Assembly: GCF_001307805.1 (NCBI RefSeq)
Contig: NZ_CP013862.1
Span: forward strand, 1,364,001-1,428,000
Reading direction: 5' to 3'
Origin: Lentibacillus amyloliquefaciens
GTDB taxonomy: Bacteria; Bacillota; Bacilli; Bacillales; Amphibacillaceae
DNA: 64,000 nucleotides
Positions 9,111-18,181 of the stretch are shown here, piece after piece. The position numbers and the translations under genes were made by a program. Below the pieces are notes generated by a model, which ran no database searches, was not told the origin of the DNA, and saw only the letters and a program-made list of their open reading frames with translations. How positions within the stretch are numbered: position 1 is the stretch's first letter; each line of letters begins with the position of its first letter.

Positions 9111-9689
9111 TTAGATGATTGCTTCCTGGTTCTTAGGATCTTTCCGTATGAATTTCAGTAATGCATAGATAGCTTGCCCTGTCCTGATTGTTATCATACA
9201 GTCCACTTTCGAATCGATTTGTTTTTGATTAAAAAGCGGAATTACCTCAAGAAGCGGCTTGTGGTCAAAATGGCTTTTAGACGATAAAAGACCTGTTATC
9301 ATGCCTTTTACAGACCAGATTCCACCTGTCAAAACCCCGGTAATAGGTGCTTTTCCGGCACCAACTTCCGTAACCCATGAAAAACGTTCAAATCGAAGCC
9401 TCTCTAGAATGATTGTGGTCATGTCATGATAACTTTTTAGTCTTTGAATAAAATTTTCGCTCATCTTGTGTAATAATGTTAAGGTCTCGTCCAGAGATTG
9501 ATCTTGATTATTCGTTTCTTCCGATAAATCAACAGTTCGTTTAAAAATCCGAATACGAAAATAATAAACAGCAAGATCGAGCGTTTGCTGGTTCTGATCA
9601 AACAGTACCGAACAATCAATCTTTATTCGGGACAATAAAACGGCAGCTATGAGTATAATCAAAAAAACACAAAATAACCCAAGAACCAT
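9111..9689 (-). CDS. ytfI: DUF2953 membrane-anchored protein YtfI
   Basis: A 192-residue protein with one N-terminal membrane segment (about residues 3-21, VLGLFCVFLIILIAAVLLS) and a soluble DUF2953 domain. The function is unknown; the gene is linked to sporulation through gerW directly downstream. AGAGGTGATCCT precedes the ATG at 9689. The first gene of a two-gene unit. In B. subtilis yteJ and sppA lie between this pair and NAD kinase; they are missing here. Confidence 0.88.
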   Translation of the reverse strand: MVLGLFCVFLIILIAAVLLSRIKIDCSVLFDQNQQTLDLAVYYFRIRIFKRTVDLSEETNNQDQSLDETLTLLHKMSENFIQRLKSYHDMTTIILERLRFERFSWVTEVGAGKAPITGVLTGGIWSVKGMITGLLSSKSHFDHKPLLEVIPLFNQKQIDSKVDCMITIRTGQAIYALLKFIRKDPKNQEAII

Positions 9690-9812
9690 AGGATCACCTC
9701 TTCACTAGCATATTCTGCTGCAAATTCCAGTTTTTACACATGATTAGGATTAAATGAAAAGAAATGATAAACTTGGGAAAATAAGTACTATGTATATTGT
9801 GAGGTGTCTATA

Positions 9813-10616
9813 ATGCCTGATCGTAATAACATATTTTTTTACTATAAACCTGATAAAAAACTTGATGAAAAATTGCAGCCACTATTTGAATTGGCCCGCC
9901 AAAACGCGTTCAACATTGTAAAAGATCCCGATGACGCTAACGTGATTGTCAGTGTTGGAGGAGATGGCGCATTTCTTCAAGCTGTTCGACAGACCGGCTT
10001 TCGTCAGGACTGTTTATACACCGGCATAACCCGGTCAAATGAATCAGGCCTGTATTGTGATTTCAATATGGACAATTTCGAGGAGATGCTACACACCATG
10101 CAGCACGAGGCGATGGAAGTACGCCGTTTCCCGGTCATTGATGTTACAGTCAACGGCGGTCGGTCAACCTTTCATTGCCTGAATGAAATCAGCATCCGCA
10201 CGAATATCATTAAATCTATTGTTATTGATGTGCATATTGATGACTTACATTTTGAAACGTTTCGCGGAGATGGACTGGTCGTCGCAACACCAACCGGCAG
10301 CACGGGGTACAATAAATCGGTCCAAGGTGCGATTATCGATCCTAAGATCCCTTGTTTCCAGGTGTCTGAAATTGCATCACTCAATAATAATCGCTATCGT
10401 ACATTAGGATCATCATTTGTATTAAACAAAGACCGGCAGCTGACGTTGAATGTTGTGCAGGATGGTAATGATTATCCGATTATCGGGTTGGATAATGAAG
10501 CCTATTCAATCCGCACGATTCAGGATCTGACAGTTCATTTAAGTGATAAAGTCATTAAAACGGTTAAACTTAAAGACAACTCTTATTGGGACCGGGTCAA
10601 ACGGACATTTTTATAA
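9813..10616 (+). CDS. nadK2: NAD kinase (second bacillary paralogue, YtdI type)
   Basis: NAD kinase, 267 residues, forming NADP from NAD and ATP (or polyphosphate). The GGDG loop (SVGGDGAFLQ, near 48-57), the NE(I/F) motif (CLNEISI) and TPTGSTGYNKS are all present. The ATG at 9813 follows GAGGTG (9801-9806) with good spacing; an in-frame GTG inside that site is rejected. Location next to the sspA-type gene matches ytdI of B. subtilis rather than the yjbN paralogue. A terminator shared with the convergent SASP gene follows. Confidence 0.93.
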   Translation: MPDRNNIFFYYKPDKKLDEKLQPLFELARQNAFNIVKDPDDANVIVSVGGDGAFLQAVRQTGFRQDCLYTGITRSNESGLYCDFNMDNFEEMLHTMQHEAMEVRRFPVIDVTVNGGRSTFHCLNEISIRTNIIKSIVIDVHIDDLHFETFRGDGLVVATPTGSTGYNKSVQGAIIDPKIPCFQVSEIASLNNNRYRTLGSSFVLNKDRQLTLNVVQDGNDYPIIGLDNEAYSIRTIQDLTVHLSDKVIKTVKLKDNSYWDRVKRTFL

Positions 10617-10704
10617 TAAGTTTCAGGTCTCCGAAAAACCTTTCAGTTGCTCTGAACAGCATGTTTGCACACTTTAATTTGGATTACATCCCAAACAATT
10701 AAAC

Positions 10705-10732
10705 GGGGCTATCCCTAAAAAAGGATAGCCCC
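10705..10732. terminator. Bidirectional terminator, nadK2 / SASP
   Basis: Perfect 10-bp stem GGGGCTATCC / GGATAGCCCC with an 8-base A-rich loop between two convergent genes. Confidence 0.8.
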
Positions 10733-10755
10733 TGGCCATTTTGATCTTATTGTTG

Positions 10756-10962
10756 TTATTGTGGCATATTGCCGCCAAATTGTTGCTCGGCTGTGTTTAC
10801 GAGCCGCTTAGTAATTTCTCCCCCAACGGAACCATTCGCCCGGGAAGTGGTATCTGCACCAAGTTGTACACCAAACTCCTGTGCAACTTCAGTCTTCATT
10901 TGGTTTAAAGCTTGTTCTGCACCAGGCACTACCAGTTGATTTGAACTGTTGCTCTTTGGCAT
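10756..10962 (-). CDS. Alpha/beta-type small acid-soluble spore protein
   Basis: A 68-residue SASP that coats DNA in the spore core and protects it from UV and heat, then is degraded during germination. The GPR protease site (TEVAQEFGV) and the hallmark [17 protein letters not shown] segment are exact. AAGGAGGTGA stands 6 bases before the ATG at 10962. It is the positional counterpart of sspA in B. subtilis. A sigma-G promoter is expected upstream. Low-complexity ends (NSSNQ and QQFGGNMPQ) are normal. Confidence 0.95.
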   Translation of the reverse strand: MPKSNSSNQLVVPGAEQALNQMKTEVAQEFGVQLGADTTSRANGSVGGEITKRLVNTAEQQFGGNMPQ

Positions 10963-11050
10963 AGTCAATCACCTCCTTGGTAACCTTATATTGTGTACTT
11001 AGAGGTGATTTTAAAACTGGTAGTTGTTGTCAATCCATTAATGAGATTGC

Positions 11051-12253
11051 TTAAAATAAATCCTCAAATTCTTTTTCAATGTCTTGTTTGCCGGTCAATG
11101 TGATTTCTTCAATACCATTAACTGCTTCATCAATCAGCTCCGAAAATTCGGCTTGTGATTCAAATGCATTTACTTTTTCCCTGGCCGGTCTTGTTTTTGG
11201 TGATTTTGGCACAAAAATCGTACAACAATCCTCGTAAGGACGGATTGAAATATCATACGTATTAATTTGTCTGGAAAATTTAATGATATCATCTTTGTCC
11301 ATGGACACAAGCGGACGGAGAACCGGATAATTCGTCACTTCATTAATCGTGTTCATGCTTTCCATTGTCTGGCTTGCCACTTGACCCAGACTTTCACCTG
11401 TTGTCATCGATAAAATCGATTTCTGTTTACAAACCTGTTCACTTATTCTAAGCATCATGCGCCGCATAATGGTCATTGCGTAATTTTCCGGCATTTCACG
11501 GAAAATATGCTGCTGCAGTTTCGTGAATGGTACCACATGGACTTTTACCTTGCTGCCATAGTGCGTTAATTTTTCAGCTAAATCCAATACTTTTTGTTTT
11601 GCACGTTCACTCGTAAACGGTGGTGAGTGAAAATGAATAGCTTCAATTTCCACACCGCGTTTCATTGTGAGAAATCCGGCAACAGGACTGTCAATGCCGC
11701 CTGAAAGCATCAGGAGCGTCTTGCCTGACGTTCCCACAGGCAGACCGCCAAGACCGGAAACAACGCTTGAAGTAATATACGTTGCTTCAAATCTAATTTC
11801 CACCTTCAGTTCCAAATCGGGCTGATGCACATCAACCGTATAACCGGTTGTATTTGACAGAAGATGTTTGCCCAGCGCTTGATTCATATCCTGTGAACGG
11901 ATCGGGAAGTCCTTATTGATACGCTTCACAGATACTTTGAATGTCTGAACATCTGTACTGTTTTCCAGTGCCCATAATGCCCCGTCCTTAATTTCAGATT
12001 CATCATTTTGAAGTTTTATAGCCAAGCTGAGACTTTGGATACCGAAGATGTTGCGGCATTTCTCCATAACCGGCTCAGGGTCGTGGCCATTCAGCAGGAC
12101 AAACATCCTCCCTTGAGTGCGTTTTACGGTTGCATTCGGGAACGGCTTAAGCTGCTCGCGAATGTTGTTCTGCAGCTGTAAAATAAAGCTTTTCTTATTT
12201 TTCCCTTTCAGCGCCAGTTCCCCGTAGCGGATTAATATATGATCATATTGCAT
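11051..12253 (-). CDS. thiI: tRNA 4-thiouridine synthase ThiI
   Basis: ThiI, 400 residues, adenylates U8 of tRNA and transfers sulfur from a cysteine desulfurase to give 4-thiouridine. It also feeds sulfur to thiamine synthesis. Domains in order: N-terminal ferredoxin-like domain, THUMP (about 60-165) and the PP-loop ATPase with SGGIDSP at 184-190. There is no C-terminal rhodanese domain, as in other bacilli. The gene starts 2 bp after the iscS stop, so the two are translationally coupled, matching the partnership of ThiI with NifZ in B. subtilis. Confidence 0.96.
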   Translation of the reverse strand: MQYDHILIRYGELALKGKNKKSFILQLQNNIREQLKPFPNATVKRTQGRMFVLLNGHDPEPVMEKCRNIFGIQSLSLAIKLQNDESEIKDGALWALENSTDVQTFKVSVKRINKDFPIRSQDMNQALGKHLLSNTTGYTVDVHQPDLELKVEIRFEATYITSSVVSGLGGLPVGTSGKTLLMLSGGIDSPVAGFLTMKRGVEIEAIHFHSPPFTSERAKQKVLDLAEKLTHYGSKVKVHVVPFTKLQQHIFREMPENYAMTIMRRMMLRISEQVCKQKSILSMTTGESLGQVASQTMESMNTINEVTNYPVLRPLVSMDKDDIIKFSRQINTYDISIRPYEDCCTIFVPKSPKTRPAREKVNAFESQAEFSELIDEAVNGIEEITLTGKQDIEKEFEDLF

Positions 12254-12255
12254 AA

Positions 12256-13398
12256 CTATCTCTCCAGTACTGCTTTTAGTTGATGAATGGCTTTTTCTAA
12301 GCTTTCCAAAAAAATCCTGATTTCTTCGGTCGTTGTATCATATGAAAGACTGATACGAAGAGCTGAAGACGCTCGACCTGAGCCAACGCCGCATGCCGCG
12401 AGAATTTTACTCTCATCTGTGTGCTTTGATGAACAGGCGGACTTGGTCGATATATAAATTCCCTGTTCACCGAGTGTATGAATAATCACTTCAGGCTTTA
12501 AACCGGGAACCGAAATATTGATGATATGAGGTGCTGCGACTTCAGGCGTGTTCACTTCTACACCGCTCATTCCGGAAAGTTTCCCGCAAAGCTCCTGTTG
12601 CAGTTTCCTCATATGCTGCCTGCCGCTTGCTCCCCGTTCTTTCACCAGCCGGAGTGCTTTTACCAATGACACTGAACCGGCCAGATTTTCGGTCCCGGAC
12701 CGCAATGCATGCTCCTGATTGCCCCCATGGAACAACGGGAATAAAGTCGTCCCTCTTTTGACATATAGTAAACCTGTTCCTTTTAATCCATGGATTTTAT
12801 GACCTGAAATCGTACAGAAATCAATCCCGCTTCCATCAAGCTCTAACGGTACCTTACCAATTCCTTGTACATGGTCAACATGGAAAAAAAGTTTAGGGTA
12901 GTTTTTAGCAATTTTTCCTATTTCTTTAACAGGCTGAATTGAACCAAGTTCGTTATTGACATGCATAATACTGATTAAGATGGTATCGTCTCTGATGGCT
13001 TTCTTTACATCCTCAGACGCCACGACACCATTTTTATCAACCGGAAGATACGTCACATCAAACCCCAATTGTGCAAGGCCTTTAAATGCTTCATCGACTG
13101 AGGAATGTTCGATTTCTGTGGTGATAATGTGTTTGCCACGTCCTTGATGTTCAAGGGCAACTCCTTTAATAGCTATATTATTCCCTTCCGTCCCACCTGA
13201 GGTAAATACTACCTCATCTTGATGGACGCCAAGCAGTTCTGCAGCCTGATTTCTCGCTTTACCCAACAGTTTTTCAGCTTCTCCCCCGAGATGATGAATG
13301 CTTGATGGATTGGCAAAAAAGCGCTCAGAAGCCTGCTGAAAACTTTCGAGCACAGAAGGGTCAGGTTTGGTCGTCGCGCTGTTATCCAGATAAATCAT
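12256..13398 (-). CDS. iscS: Cysteine desulfurase (IscS/NifZ type), sulfur donor for ThiI
   Basis: A PLP enzyme of 380 residues that takes sulfur from L-cysteine. The PLP lysine is Lys201 in SGHKIHG; the persulfide-bearing cysteine lies in SACSS near residue 326, with the short loop typical of these enzymes. The ATG at 13398 has AAGGGAG seven bases before it; the in-frame ATG six bases earlier is too close to this site. Coupled to thiI, so it is the counterpart of nifZ rather than of nifS or sufS. Confidence 0.94.
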   Translation of the reverse strand: MIYLDNSATTKPDPSVLESFQQASERFFANPSSIHHLGGEAEKLLGKARNQAAELLGVHQDEVVFTSGGTEGNNIAIKGVALEHQGRGKHIITTEIEHSSVDEAFKGLAQLGFDVTYLPVDKNGVVASEDVKKAIRDDTILISIMHVNNELGSIQPVKEIGKIAKNYPKLFFHVDHVQGIGKVPLELDGSGIDFCTISGHKIHGLKGTGLLYVKRGTTLFPLFHGGNQEHALRSGTENLAGSVSLVKALRLVKERGASGRQHMRKLQQELCGKLSGMSGVEVNTPEVAAPHIINISVPGLKPEVIIHTLGEQGIYISTKSACSSKHTDESKILAACGVGSGRASSALRISLSYDTTTEEIRIFLESLEKAIHQLKAVLER

Positions 13399-13412
13399 GT
13401 TCATACTCCCTT

Positions 13413-13431
13413 ATAGAGGTTGTTCAAAAAG
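13413..13431 (-). repeat. Terminal fragment of the GTTCAAAAAG element family, copy B
   Basis: ATAGAGGTTGTTCAAAAAG matches the right end (reverse-complemented) of the complete copy at 61283-61469. The other end was not found, so this is a solo end or a decayed copy, 15 bp upstream of iscS. Confidence 0.5.
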
Positions 13432-13544
13432 ATGATCATTCATAATATAACAGAAAGTAAGGCTGACTTTGGAGCGAAAGGTTTTACGTTTACCCTTCCC
13501 ATTAAGACAGCCTTTACATCATCAGTTTCTTATTTTAAATATTG

Positions 13545-13835
13545 TTAATTCAAATCCAGTTCGTCCAGCAGCACATCAATTGAAACCTTGCCGGAATCAT
13601 TTTTTTCATTAATGTCGGCGAGTTTTCTTGAATTGTACGCCACTTTATTCTGTATGGAAAAACCCGCTCACATTCATATTGTTCAAGAGAAAATGTGGTT
13701 TTGTTTTTATCCTTATCGACCACACCTGTTTGTGAGGACGTATGCAGTGTTGCAACAGCAGCAGGCTGCATATTTGAAACGAATAAATACGACCGCCGCC
13801 CAAACGACTATGACAATGACACCCAAGAAAAACAT
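13545..13835 (-). pseudogene. Small membrane-anchored protein broken by compensating frameshifts (possible)
   Basis: Directly after ezrA an ATG at 13835 opens MFFLGVIVIVVWAAV, a membrane segment followed by CCCC, then meets a stop. The same frame resumes as AYNSRKLADINEKNDSGK and runs to TAA at 13545. The stretch between is protein-like only in another frame (TGVVDKDKNKTTFSLEQYE). Start and final stop are in one frame 291 bp apart, so two opposite indels would restore a protein of about 96 residues. No convincing ribosome binding site was seen. It may be a decayed gene, a sequencing artefact or chance. Confidence 0.4.
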
Positions 13836-13858
13836 AACCGATTTAACCTGGGTGCACT

Positions 13859-15553
13859 TTAATTCGCAGCCTTCTGAAATTGTTCAATATGTTTCAAAGC
13901 ACCAGGCTCAACTTCCTCCACAGCTTTTGCAGCATGTTCAAGGGACAATTCATATTCATATGAACGGAAAAGCCGCTCAGCCTCAACGAGTTTGGCCGCC
14001 AGAGCAGGGTCCTGACTTCGGTAGCGATTGGCATATTGAATGACCTGCTCAGTTAAATAAGCCTGTTCAAGTATCAGATCTGTCTGCTCAATAACATAGT
14101 CAATTGTTATTCTGGCTTCAGATAATGCACGTTGAACCTCCGCCATGTCAAGCGGCTGTTTTTCCAGTGTATTGAACACATGGTTATTTTTACTTGCAGC
14201 CTCATCCATTTTATTCCAAATAAAAGTTGGAATGCCCGGGATATTGCTTTTATTCAACCGTCTGTTAACTTGGTATAGCTGGTTTTTCATGTCTTTTAAT
14301 GTTTCTTTTGCTTCCATTTCATCCTTCCGCAAACTTCGAATGCGTTCTTTAAATTCATCATGCTCCGCTTCAAGGGAATCAAGTTCCTTAAACCCGTCTT
14401 CAATCTCAAGGCGCAGCTCGGAATGGGAAGAAGTGTTTTCTTCTTCAACCGCTTCAGCTGTTTCTTCAAGTTGTTTGCGCAACTGAGTAATGGATTTATC
14501 CAAAGACAGATATTTCTCCATATCGCTATCTTCAAAATAATAACTTTGCTTTAATGTTTCAACTTCTTCTTTCGTTACATCAAAAGTTTGAATCATGTTA
14601 TTTAATGCTTCCTGATACGGTCCTATTTTCGTTTCAACGTAATTCTTGGCAATGGCTTCTTTTTCAAGCAGCTGATACATTTCAGCCATCCGCTCTTCAA
14701 TTTCAGGAATAACAGCTTTCCCTTGTGAAATGTCGCCTTCTTTTAAGGAATCCATGCAAGCGTCAAGTTTGTCTTTATAGTATTGAACCTCTTTTTCAAA
14801 ACCGAGATGCTCAATCCTATATCCACCATCTTTCATTTCCCGAAGGCCACTGAGCAATTCATTCAGCTCTTGCGGCAAATCTTGCTTGCACTTTTGATAA
14901 ATTGAAGGGAATTCTTCCATAACAGCTTTAAGGTCATCCAGTTTCAATTTCAGTTCATCAACCAGCTTTCGCGCTTCAGTATAATCTCCCGACTCGATCA
15001 TCTCATGATAATGCTGCATATCTCCTTCCAGTTCATCCAGCTTTGAATCAAATTCTTTATCCGCAACACCATACTGGTGACGGTTTTGTGAAAGAGTTCT
15101 CCGTAGGGCTTCCAAGTCAGGTTCTATCTGTTCAATTTCTTTACGGCTGGTTTCCTCGGAATCCATCAGCTGATTAAGTTCTTCCAGCATGTCTTCTATA
15201 TTTTTTTCAATTGAATGCATCGTTTGATTAACGTTATGCAATGTTTTTTTCGCACTTGGAAAGCGAAACCGGTCTGCCGCTTCTTCTGCATCAAATAAGT
15301 ATTCTTCTATGTCCGGCAGATCTTTGGAAACAATCTGTTCCCACTGTTCCTTCCAGGACTCAAATTTTTCCTGAGTTTCACCAGACAAGTTCAACCGTTT
15401 AATCCGGGAAATCTCTGACGCTATATTGCGATGCGTAACATCCATCTTCCAGGATTCCAAACGATCCACTTCATCATAAACCCTTTTTCGTAAAATAAGT
15501 CCCGTAATAATTAATGCTATAATAACTAAAATGCTTCCGATTAAGTATGCCAT
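13859..15553 (-). CDS. ezrA: Septation ring formation regulator EzrA
   Basis: EzrA, 564 residues (562 in B. subtilis). One N-terminal transmembrane helix (residues 3-21, outside-in anchor) is followed by four or five long spectrin-like coiled-coil repeats in the cytoplasm. It binds FtsZ and prevents extra Z-rings at the poles while supporting division at midcell. The conserved QNR-type patch near the C-terminus is present as QYANRYRS. GGAGGCACTGA precedes the ATG. It lies between refZ and the iscS-thiI pair; hisJ, which lies beside it in B. subtilis, is not here. Confidence 0.96.
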   Translation of the reverse strand: MAYLIGSILVIIALIITGLILRKRVYDEVDRLESWKMDVTHRNIASEISRIKRLNLSGETQEKFESWKEQWEQIVSKDLPDIEEYLFDAEEAADRFRFPSAKKTLHNVNQTMHSIEKNIEDMLEELNQLMDSEETSRKEIEQIEPDLEALRRTLSQNRHQYGVADKEFDSKLDELEGDMQHYHEMIESGDYTEARKLVDELKLKLDDLKAVMEEFPSIYQKCKQDLPQELNELLSGLREMKDGGYRIEHLGFEKEVQYYKDKLDACMDSLKEGDISQGKAVIPEIEERMAEMYQLLEKEAIAKNYVETKIGPYQEALNNMIQTFDVTKEEVETLKQSYYFEDSDMEKYLSLDKSITQLRKQLEETAEAVEEENTSSHSELRLEIEDGFKELDSLEAEHDEFKERIRSLRKDEMEAKETLKDMKNQLYQVNRRLNKSNIPGIPTFIWNKMDEAASKNNHVFNTLEKQPLDMAEVQRALSEARITIDYVIEQTDLILEQAYLTEQVIQYANRYRSQDPALAAKLVEAERLFRSYEYELSLEHAAKAVEEVEPGALKHIEQFQKAAN

Positions 15554-15578
15554 TCAGTGCCTCCTAACTTATTAAAAA

Positions 15579-15643
15579 AGAGGTTGCTCAAAAAGGCCTG
15601 TAACAGTAGATTGCCTGAGACGTTAATCCTTTCTGAACACACA
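15579..15643 (-). repeat. GTTCAAAAAG-family element, copy C (degenerate)
   Basis: GAGGTTGCTCAAAAAGGCC with TGTAACA at one end and GTTAATCCTTTCTGAACACA at the other match both ends of the complete 187-bp copy. It is reduced to about 65 bp, just upstream of ezrA. Confidence 0.6.
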
Positions 15644-15815
15644 TTTAAATAAGAGGATTTATCAATATATGTATAAACTTGCCTCAAATAATAGTAATCC
15701 ATATGAATATAATACCATGTTATGGGCACTTTTGGCTAAAAAAATTCAAATAAATTTACGATATGACATAATTTTTCCGGAACATGCAAAAAAGAAGGTG
15801 TAAATTGTCATTTTA

Positions 15816-15880
15816 GTGCGTGTTCAAAAAGAAGGATCACAAGCCAACCGGAAAGTGTTGCCTGACTTTTAAGGGCCTCT
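15816..15880 (+). repeat. GTTCAAAAAG-family element, copy D (degenerate)
   Basis: GTGCGTGTTCAAAAAGAAGG at the left and TGTTGCCTGACTTTT at the right correspond to both ends of the complete copy, with the second inverted repeat eroded. It ends immediately before the stop codon of refZ. Confidence 0.6.
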
Positions 15881-15881
15881 T

Positions 15882-16502
15882 TTACATGGATTTAATCGGC
15901 TCTTTTGCAATATAATCCAGCCAATTATTTATCGTTCGTGTATAATTTTTCACAAACTGCTGATGGGAATGTTCTCCGATAACTTTATTTTTCCACTCAT
16001 GCTGTGTTAAATAAGGTGTGACGAGCATTCCCTTCAGTTGCATCAGCAAAAACTGATTACTCAACTTTTTTTGCCGCTCTCCGGTGAAAATCGCATAAAA
16101 CGTACTGCTTATCATGTAATTCTCCTTTGCCAGATACGTCACTGCCATCTCACGGACGAATATAGAGTCCAGCGACAATTCCCGCTGAATAAAACATGTT
16201 AATTGATGGTTCAGCTGTTTGTGCTGTATAATGACTTCAACCATTTTTTTTAGCTGTTCCAATGGTAGCAGCGATTTGTTTTCCTCAAGCGATATTTCGA
16301 TTGCCTCAAGATATGCTTCATAATATTGTATAACGGCGTACTCAAGCAGGCCTTGCTTGCTTTTGAAATAATAGCTGATTAAAGACACGTTAACATCCGC
16401 TTTGCCAGCTATATCCCTTACGGATGTCCCATGGAACCCATTCTGAAAAAACAATGACGACGCGGCATCTATAACTTTCTGTTTTGTCGGATTCTTTTTC
16501 AT
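15882..16502 (-). CDS. refZ: TetR-family cell division regulator RefZ (YttP)
   Basis: A 206-residue TetR-family protein: N-terminal HTH (TSVRDIAGKADVNVSLISYY, residues about 25-45) and an all-helical C-terminal domain. In B. subtilis RefZ binds a handful of sites around the origin and affects FtsZ positioning at the start of sporulation, rather than acting mainly as a transcription factor. Identification rests on synteny (ezrA - refZ - ytsP - rpsD) and the N-terminal match. A perfect TCGACAA/TTGTCGA inverted repeat lies in its own upstream region. Confidence 0.88.
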   Translation of the reverse strand: MKKNPTKQKVIDAASSLFFQNGFHGTSVRDIAGKADVNVSLISYYFKSKQGLLEYAVIQYYEAYLEAIEISLEENKSLLPLEQLKKMVEVIIQHKQLNHQLTCFIQRELSLDSIFVREMAVTYLAKENYMISSTFYAIFTGERQKKLSNQFLLMQLKGMLVTPYLTQHEWKNKVIGEHSHQQFVKNYTRTINNWLDYIAKEPIKSM

Positions 16503-16565
16503 TAGATTGCTCGCCTCCCTACTTTTCTTTTACGACGAAATAAGGAAATATCCTGCAAGTTTCGC

Positions 16566-16592
16566 TCGACAATTATCACAGCATTTTGTCGA
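16566..16592. promoter_or_regulatory. Candidate RefZ operator in the refZ-ytsP divergent region
   Basis: TCGACAA (16566-16572) and TTGTCGA (16586-16592) form a perfect 7-bp inverted repeat with a 13-base spacer, between the divergent refZ and ytsP genes. TetR proteins commonly bind such sites; assignment to RefZ is an inference. Confidence 0.45.
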
Positions 16593-16620
16593 AATTTAAT
16601 ATGGAAGGAATTGAATATTT

Positions 16621-17103
16621 ATGTTTCAGGCAACTGCCTACTCAGGTGATAAAACAAATGATTATAAACAATTATTAAAACAGGCGACAGCTCTGTTTGA
16701 AGACGAAAATGATGAAATCGCCAATTTATCGAATGCTTCCGCTCTACTAAACCAGTTCCTAAATGACGTCAACTGGGTTGGATTTTATATCTGGAAAGAT
16801 GATGAATTAATCCTTGGACCATTCCAGGGGCTGCCCGCATGTATCCGAATCGGATATGGCAAGGGGGTTTGCGGTACTGCCGTTAAAGAAGGCCGGACAC
16901 AGCGAGTGGCTGATGTATTAGCTTATCCGGGCCATATCGCCTGTGATAGTGCGAGCCGTTCAGAAATCGTTATCCCATTATATGCGGGTAATACAATTTA
17001 CGGCGTACTCGATATTGACAGCCCGAGCACAAACCGCTTTGATGAAACAGACCAAATCCATCTTGAAAAATTCGCAAAGGAATTAGAGGAATTCCTCAAG
17101 TGA
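16621..17103 (+). CDS. ytsP: Free methionine-(R)-sulfoxide reductase, GAF domain (YtsP)
   Basis: A single GAF domain of 160 residues. The three cysteines used by fRMsr enzymes are conserved: Cys74 (LPACIRI), Cys84 (GVCGTA) and Cys108 (HIACDS). The enzyme repairs free methionine-R-sulfoxide with thioredoxin. GGAAGGAAT lies upstream of the ATG at 16621. It is divergent from refZ and precedes the rpsD leader, as in B. subtilis. Confidence 0.9.
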   Translation: MFQATAYSGDKTNDYKQLLKQATALFEDENDEIANLSNASALLNQFLNDVNWVGFYIWKDDELILGPFQGLPACIRIGYGKGVCGTAVKEGRTQRVADVLAYPGHIACDSASRSEIVIPLYAGNTIYGVLDIDSPSTNRFDETDQIHLEKFAKELEEFLK

Positions 17104-17166
17104 TTACCAGCATAGCAGCATTGACTGACAAGGTGTATCTTTTGATGAATGGTTTCACAAAAATAG

Positions 17167-17195
17167 TTGACTTCTGTTACGAAAGCTAATATACT
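17167..17195 (+). promoter_or_regulatory. Sigma-A promoter of rpsD
   Basis: TTGACT (17167-17172) and TATACT (17190-17195) are separated by exactly 17 bp. It is close to consensus, as expected for a ribosomal protein gene. Confidence 0.85.
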
Positions 17196-17202
17196 ATTCG
17201 TT

Positions 17203-17387
17203 GTGTAAAATAAAAAGGTAGCCTATGTGAACCGGCATTGCCGCCATTTTATTCCTCTATAGAAATAAGAGGTGTATCGCGTAACTCTCTGCTGCTGGGG
17301 CGAAGGTACATGAAAATAAAATGGACAATGTTTAGGAACACGGTCGTTTATTTTATGCAAATAAACTTATAAAGGAGGAAATGTCCA
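17203..17387 (+). ncRNA. rpsD leader, probable S4 autoregulatory RNA
   Basis: About 185 nt of structured leader between the rpsD promoter and its start. It contains a CCTCTATAGAAATAAGAGG hairpin, a GGGGCGAAGGTACATG segment and paired AAATAAA stretches around the AAAGGAGGAAA binding site. In Firmicutes S4 represses its own synthesis by binding such a leader. I recognise the arrangement but have not folded it. Confidence 0.65.
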
Positions 17388-17993
17388 ATGGCACGATTTA
17401 CCGGATCAGACTGGAAAAAATCACGCCGCCTCGGCATTTCGTTAACCGGAACTGGTAAGGAACTGGACAGACGCCCTTACCCTCCTGGACAGCACGGACC
17501 TAACCAGCGGAGGAAAATGTCTGAATATGGTCTTCAGCTGCAGGAAAAACAAAAACTCCGTTTCATGTACGGATTGAACGAACGTCAATTCCTTAATCTT
17601 TTCACACAAGCAGGTAAAAAGAATGGTGTTCATGGTGAGAACTTTATGATCTTACTTGAATCACGCTTGGACAACCTTGTTTACCGTCTTGGTCTGGCAC
17701 GTACTCGCCGACAGGCACGTCAATTGGTTGGTCATGGCCACGTAACGGTCGATGGCGGACGTATTGATATTCCGTCATACACTGTCAAGCCTGGTCAAGT
17801 CATCGGTTTGCGTGAAAGATCACAAAACCTTGACATCATCGAGGAAGCCATTGAAGTAAACAACTTCGTACCGGAATACTTGACCTTTGATGAAGATAAA
17901 AAAGAAGGAACGTATTCACGTTACCCTGAACGTTCCGAATTGCCAGCTGAAATTAACGAAGCACTTATCGTTGAGTACTACTCACGCAACTAG
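17388..17993 (+). CDS. rpsD: Small ribosomal subunit protein uS4
   Basis: Ribosomal protein S4, 201 residues, a primary 16S rRNA binder that nucleates 30S assembly and contributes to decoding fidelity. The N-terminal extension ([16 protein letters not shown]) lacks zinc-binding cysteines. The S4 RNA-binding domain covers about 91-150 ([20 protein letters not shown]). AAAGGAGGAAATGTCCA precedes the ATG. It is a single-gene unit with a strong terminator and an autoregulatory leader. Confidence 0.98.
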   Translation: MARFTGSDWKKSRRLGISLTGTGKELDRRPYPPGQHGPNQRRKMSEYGLQLQEKQKLRFMYGLNERQFLNLFTQAGKKNGVHGENFMILLESRLDNLVYRLGLARTRRQARQLVGHGHVTVDGGRIDIPSYTVKPGQVIGLRERSQNLDIIEEAIEVNNFVPEYLTFDEDKKEGTYSRYPERSELPAEINEALIVEYYSRN

Positions 17994-18018
17994 AATTGCT
18001 TTGGTTAATACAATGAAT

Positions 18019-18060
18019 AAAACCCCCAAAACTTTGATATCTAAAGTTTTGGGGGTTTTT
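18019..18060 (+). terminator. Terminator of rpsD
   Basis: Long perfect stem AAACCCCCAAAACTTT / AAAGTTTTGGGGGTTT followed by TTTTTG. Confidence 0.92.
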
Positions 18061-18122
18061 GTATTTATATTTTTAGTTACAGGTGCCCCTCCCTGCTGCT
18101 ATAAGCGAATAGAATGGAAAAA

Positions 18123-18153
18123 GGGACATGACTATTTCAAATAATCATGTCCC
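18123..18153 (-). terminator. Terminator of tyrS
   Basis: GGGACATGA / TCATGTCCC stem followed by TTTTTCC on the minus strand, 30 bp past the tyrS stop. Confidence 0.8.
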
Positions 18154-18181
18154 CCGATTGTAGGTATTTCAGAACACCTTT

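Noticed and set aside
13588..14043. A 151-codon plus-strand frame opposite the end of ezrA
   Set aside because: It is antisense to the coding frame of ezrA, shows no recognisable domain and no binding site.
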